A model generated the notes under the pieces. It was given only the letters and a program-made list of their open reading frames with translations, was not told the DNA's origin and ran no database searches. Position numbers and translations under genes: made by a program. A stretch of 64,000 bases of DNA, from the NCBI GenBank assembly GCA_025766275.1, contig JAFKAC010000029.1, positions 620,001-684,000 of the forward strand, read 5' to 3'. Of this stretch, positions 54,553-64,000 are shown piece by piece; the stretch's first letter is position 1; each line of letters opens with the position of its first letter. This DNA comes from Lactarius indigo. Its lineage: Eukaryota; Basidiomycota; Agaricomycetes; Russulales; Russulaceae.

Positions 54553-57225
54553 ATGTACCAGGAGCGGGAATGGGTACAGTTACCTTTCCACCACCTGACT
54601 CTATTCTTACTGTTCTCACTTGTTACCGCAGCCTCCATAGGTGACCGCAGTGACCACCCGCACCCACCCCAGTCGCCGCCTAATCAAGCACCACAGGGAG
54701 TTCCTGACTTTGTCAGTGCTAACTTTGTCGATGGCTCAGGGCCTATCTTCTCAATGTATTTGGAGATGGCTTCGGAGGAGGACAAGAAGATGGCCGAAAA
54801 CTGGAAAGCAGACGCCGATGGGATTCTCATATTCGTGCGCCTCTGTCCTCTAATCCTGTGTTTCACTCATCAGTCATAGACCGGTTTATTCTCAGCTGCA
54901 GTTGCGTCGTTGATCTCAGTGTCCATTCAGGACATCCGGCCGAACCCACAGGACACCTCCAACTTCTACCTTGCAAATATCTATCAGACTATTGCCGACC
55001 CAAATCGAACAATCACTTTCCTTCCTTCCTCGCCACCCATATTCTCTCCACCAAGCTATGCAGTCTGGGTGAACTCACTTTGGTTCATGAGCCTAGTGAT
55101 CAGTCTCACCTGTGCTCTGCTCGCTACGTTACTACAGCAGTGGGCACGAAGATACCTTAAGGTCACCCAGCCGCGCTACACTCTGCATAAGCGAGCACGA
55201 ATTCGCGCATTTTTTTTTGAAGGGGTCGAAAAGTTTCTACTTCCATGGGTGGTTGAAGCATTGCCTACACTGTTACACGCTTCCCTGTTCCTGTTCTTTG
55301 CGGGCCTGGTTTTGTTCCTATGCAACATTGACCTCATCATTTTCAAGTTGGTTCTGTCATGGGTTGGCGTTTGCACAGCCCTGTATGGGTGCATCACGTT
55401 TTTACCCGTTCTCCGTCACGACAGCCCATACCATACTCCATTCTCATTGCTAGCGTGGCACATTGTCACTGGAATATCATTTGTCATCTTTCAGGTCCTT
55501 CGAAGAGTCACTCTCTTGGGTTATTTTAGCAGCAGAACCTATCGTCGCTTTCATCAGTTGGAGAAGCGTTATCGCAAACTGCTCGTTCAGGGCATGCAGA
55601 AAAGCGTCGAGGAAATCGCTCTGAATTTATCATCAGAGATTGATACTCGTGCATTTCTGTGGTTATTCAACTGTTTGGACGAAGACCACGAACTGGAGCG
55701 CTTCTTCTCTGGCTTACCCGGCTTCTGCAGCTCAAAAGTAGTCGACAATCCGCTACCCGGTCTCACTTACGAACAAAGGTGGAAACTGCCAACAGCACTG
55801 ATGGGGTTGTTGGACCGTACATTCTCATCCGATTTGCTTCCTTTGCCCGTCAAACACCGGCGAGCCATCATCTGCGCGAAGGCCATCGATCCAACACATA
55901 TTCCTGGAGCGATTGTTATCCTCAATTTTCTTCTGTCTCGAGACCAATATCGTGGCCCGCTGTCTGCTGAAGTTTTGCGGATCGTGAAAGGCTGGGGCAA
56001 CAACAGTGGCGAAAACACTAGTTTGATTGCACAAGCTACGACCGCTTATATTCTAGCGAGGGCCCAACTTCGCGATGACTCTTGGTTTACCCTTGCCTCT
56101 AATGAACTAGGCGTCCCAGAAACCATCCTCCGAGACCATGCCTCAAACGGTGACAGCGTGTCACTTGCCATCTTGATTCACATATTTCGCCTGCAGTTCA
56201 ACCTTTTCCGGAATCAGCCCTGGCTGCGGGACGAGTTCTCGAATGTTCTAGAAGCTACTTCGAAATTCAATGTGCAAGATACGACACTTTGGCTGCAGCA
56301 CGAATTCTGTGCACTCTGGAACCAAATCGTTCTCAAAGCGCAGAACGACGACGATCGGTGGATCGCGTGGTATATTCTCAGACCTATTCGTAACGTTTAC
56401 ACTGCTCTACACCGAGATACCGATTTTTCCCCAACACGATTCTCCACCTCCATTCGCGATCATGACCAAATTCTGTGGCGACCATCTTCTTATTCATTGT
56501 GCAACGTCCCTAGCCATCACCCGGACTCGACATCCCACACCCATGATGTCTCAGAAGCCTCCAAAACCTCTGCTCACTCTGTCCTGTGTGATGACGATGC
56601 ACTAATCCCTGTTTACCTTGACAACACCCTCGGTATGCCTTCCTCGTCCGTACCAAATCCACATTGTGTTGACGAAAATCTCACAGATGCACCGTCGCTC
56701 CACGATAAGGTCACTGTTCCAAAGTCGTTTCACCCTGCTCATCAGACCACCACTAGAAACCATCATGTTTCTATCACTTCACTAGACACAGCCCCTGCCG
56801 ACTCATCTGCTAGAATTGCGCTGCCTCCCGTCCCTGAAACGCTTGAAACTTCGGCGTCCCTCCCTTCTCTTCCCCCAACATCCCCTCCCAGTGCCGTTGG
56901 CCTTGAGTACAGTGCATACCCCCAGACTTATTCCGATTCACCCGAATTCGTGTCTTCACCGCCTTGGCAAGAACCCCATCCCTCAATGCCAACGTCCCCT
57001 ACTTCCGGCGGTGCCCCCTCACAACCTACTTCCCCATGTGATCCGAGTACCGCTGCCGAATGCGAGGGTACCTCCAAGGCTGCCTTGCGCAACGACAAGG
57101 ACATACTTGACTCCACACCGGTGAATCTCGCAAGCAGTGTGGCTATTACAGAGCTTCCACCACAGCCACGCTCGCCGTCATCAGTTACAGTTCCCTCACC
57201 TATGGCGTGTAGCCAGATTGTCTGA
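54553..57225 (+). CDS. DUF6535 membrane protein
   Basis: Two exons with a 45-nt intron (54835-54879). The conserved DUF6535 domain runs from MASEEDKKMAENWKADADG through TGLFSAAVASLISVSIQDI, VWVNSLWFMSLVISLTCALL, ATLLQQWARRYLKVTQP and ALPTLLHASLFLFFAGLVLF to RHDSPYHTPFSLL, with about four membrane spans in the first 270 residues. The rest is a soluble helical middle and a Ser/Pro-rich tail of about 250 residues. The family is abundant in Agaricomycetes and has no known function. The start is uncertain: the ATG at 54553 is the first that fits the frame, but an upstream spliced start is possible. It stops with TGA, which shows TGA is a normal stop in this genome. Confidence 0.85.
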
Positions 57226-57858
57226 TGTATGTCGATAGCCATACGATATATATAGTGCGGCGAATATGCGAAACTGTGATCAGACTGGGAAATTCCTTTT
57301 GAGATGTGTGATCTGCAGCGAACGAACGCCCAAGGCATGTTAGCCATTTTTATACTTGGGGTGTCATACCGGCTCCGGCATTGGACTGCTGCTTCGCGCA
57401 GACGCTATGTCAGAATGTGGAGCTACCGCCATGGGGCGTATGCGGATGCACGACAATTATGATGACGCGTGTTCTGCGATGACTTGTTAGGCCGAATGTC
57501 TGAATCAGAGGATTGGGAGGAAAGGGACCTTCCATCCTGCTAATGTTCCTAATTTTTCTGCGCTTCCGCCTAGTACCAGTAAAGTTGCAGGCTTTGGGCC
57601 CATTTGTGTCTACCGGCAGGTGTAACAGCTCGAGAGGCTGCTTTCGGAATGCATGATCAGGAATTTTCAATGGTTTTGGTGGGCAGATGAAAGAATGTCT
57701 GACAGACGCAGTGTCGACCCGTGATGATTGCAAGGCCGAACAAAAAAGTATACAGATGAACCACAAGACGAGAGGGAAAACAAAGCAGTAATATATCGCA
57801 ATAGTAGATACTAACGATCCAAAGTCCATAGCTATAAAGTTAAAGTTATTAAACCAAC
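57226..57858. other. Convergent intergenic region
   Basis: Lies between two convergent genes. A 150-codon minus frame is present (57410-57862) but looks non-coding; see rejected items. Confidence 0.5.
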
Positions 57859-59592
57859 TCACTCGCGCCCTCGAACCGTCATACTCCGCCTCATCTTGGC
57901 AAGCACACTGGATCGAGGATATGTCTGATTGGGGCTGACTGGACTATGTGGTGACGTTTCGGGTCTGGGATCCTCGCGCACCGGACGGAGCCCAGACAGA
58001 ATCCTCAATCCAGTCTGAGGGGAGCGGAAGCGCATACTCCGACGAACGAGTAGACGTGAGCGCGGGAGGACTGGATAGTCGTAGACCTCAATGGACGGCC
58101 GGGAGATGAACTCGAATGCTGACGACGTCGTGGACCCCTTTCGTGATAAGCCAGGTAGGCTCACACCCTCGCCAATGGCCTCCAACTGATCGAGAAGGTA
58201 TGTGACGTATGCTGGCATCGGCTCTTCTTCTATGTCAGCGCTCAGTGCGGCAAGAAGCTCCTCATCGGACAGATGAGGTGGGACATAAATGTCGGCAAAG
58301 CCGGGCCACGAGTAAAGCGAGGAGTCGTCCAGAGGAGTGTCTAGCGAGACCGTTGTGTCTGTAGGTAAAGACGGTTCGTATTCGGGCGAACCCAGGTCAA
58401 GTTTGTCCGGGCGCCGCTGCTGTTGCGGTAATACGGGAGGACTGTGTGGAGGAAGGGTTGGGCCAGAAGGCTGCGGACGGACGTCGTACTGAGTTGAAGG
58501 GAAGGAATTCAACTTGATCGGCTCCCGGAGAGTAGAGGCCAGAGGCCATGTTCGCAACTGTGGGGGCTCAACGTCCCGTTTGGAGATCAGACGAGGATGA
58601 CCAAGGGGGGGCGGGGCCTTGTGTTGGGTGGAAAATGTAGTTGTCCGTGTAGGAGAATGTGCGAAGAAATATGCCAAGTTGGCGTCCCGTCGAGTTTTCC
58701 GCACAGGGGGCTGGACGGCGTCTAGCGGAACTGAATTACCAACCAGAGGACCCGCACGAGAGAGCTCCGCCTCTGTCGCGGTGATCCAGCGCTCCGCCAA
58801 CCATCGGGTGCGGAGCAGTGCCTGGTGTGTTGCTCGATCCGTAGTTTCATCCTGAATAAGCTCGCGCACCTCCGCAAGGCGTGCCTTGGCGTCATTAACA
58901 CGAAGCTCGAGTTGCCTTACGGCATACTGGGATGAAGGTTTCGGTGGAAAAAGTCGCTCATACTCTGCAGGTCTCCTGAGAGAGGCTGCGAGGGCAGACT
59001 CGTCGCGTGAATACTGCTGTTGTCGACGCATTCGGAGGTTCGCACGTCGCTGCAGAGCAAGGCGCGAGGGAAGGTCAGAGGTTGGAGCGGATGGGGACCG
59101 GGGGCGAATCAAAGAAGTATCAGGAGACTCGAGGGTGGATGAAGCATGCAGTGGTTTGGCAGATGCTATGGAAGGGTACCCGAATGTGTGACTGGTATCC
59201 GACGTTCTGTTGGCGCGTGTGAACTAGCCACATGGACATAGGGGATAATGGACGCACAGCAAAACAGAGAGACGAGTGCCATTCGGTCTTGGTTCGACCT
59301 GAAGCTCGTTGGTACATTCCTATGGACATTAATGAGCGGCAATTCACATAACAGAGAACATCCCACAGACTCTTAACACAACCGCAGGTCCTTCCTCTGC
59401 AACTAACTTGAGGCTAGGTGGCCGCTGAGGGCGCATCGAGCGTTGGTTGCTAGCTAGGAGGAATGAGGTATTGTGTGATGCCGGCTGGCGTGGACGCGGA
59501 CGCGGACGAAGGGACCCTGGACGCGGGGAAGGTGGTGTAGGTGTAGAAGATAATTCTTGCTCATAAGATTCGACTATTTTCCGGACGTTCAT
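57859..59592 (-). CDS. Uncharacterised proline-rich protein with short coiled coil
   Basis: The main exon is open from about 59206 to the stop at 57859: Arg/Gln-rich start (LALQRRANLRMRRQQQYSR), a helical, coiled-coil-like part (YAVRQLELRVNDAKARLAEV), Pro-rich middle, acidic patch (SDEELLAALSADIEEEPMPA) and basic tail. It has no ATG at its beginning. A likely first exon is 59592-59378 (MNVRKIVESYEQELSSTPTP), joined through a 171-nt intron (59377-59207) in phase; that donor (GTTAAG) is weak. No family is recognised. Codon use and CpG content match the neighbouring host genes. Confidence 0.6.
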
Positions 59593-61610
59593 GATTGTAA
59601 GATGGTATCATTCAAACTGGAAAGCGATTGTTTTTTTTGCTTTTTTTTTTTCAAAAAAAGAGAGCTTTTCGATTGGAAAATTTGGGGCAAGGTTGAAATG
59701 TTGTCGAGTTGAAACGAGCGTCGTAGTCTGCAAAGGACGAAGGAGAGTGGTGGGAACGTGTCAATGGTGGGCAAATGGAAAAGGCAAACCCATGGATTAT
59801 GTAATTCTCAGTACACTATCCAAACGGACCGTTCGTACTAGCCCACCTTCAGCTTTAGCACCGTTGCGCTATGCACTCCTGGTTTCTGATCCCACCGGCA
59901 CTTGCATTGAGCCGGATGACAAGAGGACGACTGCTATTCTCACTGGTATGGTAGATCGTGGCTTCAAGCTTCAAAGTTCAAGAAACTGCGGCTCCTATCT
60001 TGCTAGGGAGGCGATCAATGCTCATTAACCCAACAGGTCTTCCATTATGTTGTAGTCATGTCGCCCACATGGACTATGCTGTATTCTACAGAGTTTGGAC
60101 TCGGATAATTGCAGAGAACTTGTCATTCGCAAACCGTACTCTCCACCGTTCTACCTTCGAGGTTTACGGAGACAGCATGCCACTTCGGGACATCATTCAT
60201 GGCCCTTTGGATCGAAATACTTCAATATTAGTGTCTTATTTCGTGTTCAAAAATTACTTTTCTTACGGAACAGCATGACTTCTGCGACGTATGGACCCAG
60301 ATCGTTTGGATGGCGATGACCGCCTGTGGTCACCATTCGATCATGACACCCACGAATCTTCGCAATAATTACATCGCTTTACAACCATTCCTGCCTCGAC
60401 AGCCGTCTCTACCAATGCAAACGGCGGCGAGCTCTTATTTTCCTCTCACCCTCCATGCAGTATCTTCGACCATCGCCTTACGTCACATGCTCAAAGATGC
60501 CGTTGCCGTTGAGGCAGCTCCACCATCCCAATCGTAGCTCCCCACCAAGTTGTCCTACCGAGTGGCCACCTGTTTGCCAATCCCCGTCTTGTGGTGTCTC
60601 CCCCGCAACTCATAGCAGGGCTTACAGAATACGACTCGTTACTGTCTCCCTCGCTCAAATTATATTCACCCCCTCAAATTCTCAGGTAAATGCTAACGGC
60701 CGCTGACTTTCCTGATTTGGTGATCTCCGCATCTAATCTAGGAGTTGGGAGTCACCCTTCCCCGGAACTGGCAAGAACTGACATCTGTCGGAATGATTAC
60801 CCACTCCACCTCTGATATTCCCTCGACCCCATCGACCCGGTTCTCAGTCACGTACTCCCAACGGCCCCGCAACTGTCCTCGGAACCTCCCGCATCTCGGT
60901 CCAATCGTGCGCGTTGTAATTCCGAATCTTCTCCTTCAATTTCGGCCACCCTTCCATCCATCACCACTTCTCATGAGCGCGATGCCATTTCCGACTCCAA
61001 GCTCCCACAAACGGCGAAGAGCCAGAGGGTGTATGTAGGCACAAAATCACCCCGTTTCATTATCACTCGCCAATGTCATGCCTCCTTCAAATTGCGGCCA
61101 TCAGCCCCAATACAACAGCAGACCCCGCACGGTCCTCCGAAGACATTATTCCAACCTAGATTACCCGGTTTACCTTGTTTCGTTTCTGAATTACTAATAT
61201 TTCCGCGAGTCAATTTTTCAACCTACAGTGAGCAATATCAAATATATATGTCGCGCTTTGGGGTTCGCATCGCGGTGGGGAGGGCTGAGTGCTCTCCGCA
61301 CCTCGGCCCACTTTGCACTTTGTGTCTTTGTGATCTACCACAATACCTCGGTGCAGGGAAGCTGCGAGATCAGGTTGTACTCACGCTGAATGGGCGCTCG
61401 AGGGACACCTGGAACGCAGACATGACATCGTGTCTAATCGGTTTATTGACAGCGCTAAAGCTTGAAGCGTAAGAGCCTGCCCTAATTACGCTACAATACA
61501 GCTTGCGTCTGTGCAGACTAGCTGCGTAACAAGTTCAAATGGGTATCGTATATCGTATGCATCATGGATATCATAAAGATCATAAAATCTCGTCAAACAC
61601 GTTACCGATT
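59593..61610 (+). other. Unresolved stretch, possible spliced or decayed gene
   Basis: Several plus-strand open segments (59794-60028, 60310-60537, 61029-61472) with Pro/Ser-rich or mixed composition. A plausible intron sits at 60686-60741 (GTAAATGCTAAC ... CTAATCTAG) after YDSLLSPSLKLYSPPQIL. The segments change frame repeatedly and match no family I know. It could be a multi-intron lineage-specific gene or a pseudogene. Minus-strand frames are not convincing. Confidence 0.3.
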
Positions 61611-62859
61611 CTAACCGCGGCGAAGCACAAGATTGCGGAGACCGGCGCCTAACTTCCGTACCCCGCGCACAATACTCCCTCGTTTCTCCGAGCCACGGGG
61701 CGCCACGCCTTCCTCCTCTTCTCTTCGTTGCGAGAGTGCGATGCGCAATTCTATTTCCCCGCTCAACGACCATCCAGATGTCGTTGATCTACGCGGGCGT
61801 GTGAATTCGAAACTAGGCCGTCCATGCGGTGGTGATGATAGCGATTGTCCTTTCTCCGCCGGTGTGACAGGACTCGGAGCGGAGCTCGGAGTTGTTGGTG
61901 TGTCGGGGCGCGAAACAGTTACCCCATTGCTGAGGTGGGGACGAATGGCCGTATAGTACGGTCGACTCGGGTGACCAAGACGCACGGGCGAAACAGGTGT
62001 GGGAAGCGGTGGCGGCACATCGAGCACCCGCGATCGCAGAGAACGCTTAGATTTTTCGCCTGGAAAAGTCATGTGGTGCTTCCTGCGCAGCGTACGAGTG
62101 GGTGGCGTGAGGAGTGGAGGGAGTGAAAAGGGGTGTGCAGCATGCTTGACATCCCTCGAGACTGGTGCAGTATGGGGGGGGCCTGAGGAGACGATGGTCG
62201 TGGTCATAATGGGATACTGAGTTGGAACGACGACAGTTGCGGCTGGTAACCCACGGCGGATCCGCAGTGCGCTGGGCTTCCGCGGATGATCAGCATCTGA
62301 GCCACGGGGGGCTCCTCTAGTTGCTCTAACGACCCCGTTCCGGTCAGATTGAACATCAGGTTGGGCGGCAGGCGCCGGTTTCGTAGGACTATCGAGAGCA
62401 TCGGTAGTAACAGACGGCCTAAAACCAGCCTTCGGACCAGAGGGGGCCATCGGTGGTGCTTGGATCTGTCGATCTTCGCGCCTTAAATTGCATGCGTCGA
62501 CTGTCCGGACAGCTTTACTGGGGCTGCTGATGCGCCGGCTACGACGTGGAGTCGCGGCCTTGAACGCCGACGTTGCATCGGGAGATGTCCACGTACACCA
62601 AAGGCACAAGGGAATATACACGTTTGAGAAACCACAGCGCTCACAGGTAAACAAGGGGCGGTTCGCGGGGACCAAGTCTAGCTCTGGTAAGGAAGTCGAT
62701 TTTGCTAGATGCTATGTAGATAAGTGCGAGATCGATGTCAAGCGGCATGGACGCAGGATAGTTTCAAAAGACACTGACGGGCTTATACCGTTTCCACTCA
62801 CGTCGTAGAAACCGACCACGGCACATCAAGTCGTCATTAACGCGGGCACCAGACTGCAT
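61611..62859 (-). CDS. Conserved fungal zinc-ribbon protein, function unknown
   Basis: Two exons: 62859-62802 (MQSGARVNDDLMCRGRFLR) and 62704-61611, with a 97-nt intron. The splice keeps the frame into LPELDLVPANRPLFTCERCG. The N-terminus holds CERCGFSNVYIPLCLWC, two C-x2-C pairs forming a probable zinc ribbon. The remaining 300 residues are low-complexity, rich in Ser, Pro, Arg and Thr (PTPVSPVRLGHPSRPYYTAI), with a basic C-terminus (GVRKLGAGLRNLVLRRG). About 383 residues. No role is known to me. It is divergent from GET4 across a 292-nt shared promoter region (62860-63151). Confidence 0.7.
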
Positions 62860-63151
62860 TGCAAGCTATCGTTTCCTTTTTGCGATATATGAGAGACTGT
62901 CGGAAAGGGTGAGGGAGGGGGGTCAAAAGGTAGAGGGTCTTTTGTACAACGTGGAATCGGTGCGGGGAAAGGTAGGCCCACCGCAAAGAGCGCGGACGGG
63001 CACCCACGTATTGAGGACATGTGCCCGTCACGGTGCCAGTGTAACCCAACACATCGCATCAATTTCGGGTTATCGAATACTTATCTAATTAATTCAATCC
63101 CCGCCTATGTGCCTATCACCATCTCCGATTCCCACTAACTTATCCTGAAAT

Positions 63152-64000
63152 ATGTCGAGCACAGGCTCTTCCAGGGCTCTTGACGCAATCCTTCCTCTCG
63201 TCGCAGCCGGTCAGCCTTACGAGGCCCATCAAAAAGCGCGTACATTCGCCGCGCGATACACAAAGTCCGGCGCTCACGCAGTCACGATCGATGTTCTCTT
63301 CCAATCCGCGCGTGAACTCTTAAAGGCCGGAAACCCAGGTTCCGGCACTGACCTTACGCTATTGCTTCTCGAGTCATATGAGCGTGCAAACGAACCGGTC
63401 GGCGACGTGAGCAGGGGTGTGTACATCGTCACCGTGGCAGCGAGATGCAAGCAAGAGTCCCATACAATCTGACTTTTGTCCAGGCCGGATAACACAGCTC
63501 ATTGCGTTGGTGGGCCCCTCCGGTGCCTGGCGAAAGAGTATCATCGACAGAGCCGTTGCGTCCGTTTTCCAGTCCCCTTTTTTCTCGCGATTGGATTCTA
63601 AGCTCTTGCAGGTGGTCCGCGAAACGAGGTGGATATCCTGCCGGCGATCCTGCCCTGCAACACTACATCGGCGATCTCTTGCACAAAGGTAGATTGAAGC
63701 AGATGTGATATAGCCAACTGCGATAACGGTTTAATACCAGAAAGTGACTTTGTCGGGGCTGAGTCCCATCTCCTTGCCGCTGGTACCCGCGATAGCGCGC
63801 GCTTGCTCGCTCAAGTATACTTCGATTGGGCCAAGGCGAGCAATTCCCTGGAGTCCCATGCAGGAACCTTCGCACTACGTGCCGTCCTCCCGTACGCCAC
63901 CCATTCATGCACTTTGCTATCACGATTCATTATTTGTAGGTATCTACTCAATGGAAACATTCTTGCCGCACGCACATTCCTTGGCGCCTTCATTTCCTAT
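63152..64000 (+). CDS. GET4: GET4: Golgi-to-ER traffic protein 4, 5' part
   Basis: Exons 63152-63416, 63484-63559, 63612-63688, 63741-63891 and 63940 to the window edge; introns of 48-67 nt. The protein reads ALDAILPLVAAGQPYEAHQK, LFQSARELLKAGNPGSGTDL, GRITQLIALVG, WRKSIIDRAVAWSAKRGGYP, AGDPALQHYIGDLL and YLLNGNILAARTFLGAF, the helical-repeat pattern of Get4. Known role: with Get5 it delivers tail-anchored proteins from Sgt2 to the Get3 ATPase in the cytosol. The 3' part is outside the window. Confidence 0.93.

Noticed and set aside
57410..57862. 150-codon minus-strand open frame overlapping the stop of the 57859-59592 gene
   Set aside because: Composition changes abruptly along it and it lies in the 3' region between convergent genes. 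It resembles no family; treated as chance.

Overview
The window comes from a filamentous basidiomycete, most likely an Agaricomycete. The host genes carry many 45-75 nt introns, and two proteins belong to families typical of mushroom-forming fungi (DUF6535 and DUF6589). The species cannot be named from this sequence.

About 1-50.5 kb is a nested graveyard of transposable elements. Counting by eye there are two structurally complete Ty3/gypsy chromoviruses: element A at 6540-14483 (TSD CAGAG) and element D at 41988-50227 (TSD TCAGT). There are several truncated gypsy elements (K at 1-2790, H, F1, the G-type gag, F2), Ty1/copia fragments, a pogo-like transposase relic, a tRNA-derived SINE candidate and 12 solo LTRs with recognisable 5-bp target duplications. 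The layers can be ordered from target duplications. LTR H and its gag were hit by solo LTRs and by a SINE, and the SINE was later split by element A. An LTR of F2 was split by a 9.8-kb TIR-bearing element carrying a RecQ-like helicase gene and a DUF6589 gene. Element D then landed inside the target duplication of that TIR element.

The TIR element (32217-41980) is the most unusual object here. Its two genes converge tail to tail and are about 11 nt apart once a nested solo LTR is removed. It has 50-bp near-terminal inverted repeats and a 9-bp target duplication.

The gypsy families A, D, H and F share an unusual life-cycle design visible in the DNA. The primer-binding site is the reverse complement of an 11-nt stretch just downstream of their own LTR TATA-like box, a Tf1-type self-priming signature. 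Gag-Pol is joined through a -1 slippery heptamer. An extra domain lies after the chromodomain; in A it is a separate third ORF ending in zinc knuckles. In-frame stops in these elements are almost exclusively TGA, mostly at positions where Arg is expected, which points to CpG deamination.

About 51-64 kb is normal gene space. It holds a CPSF6-like RNA-binding protein, gankyrin (Nas6/PSMD10), a DUF6535 membrane protein, an uncharacterised proline-rich protein, an unresolved stretch, a conserved zinc-ribbon protein and the 5' part of GET4. A Tc1/mariner-type MITE with TA duplication sits at the border (50566-50832).
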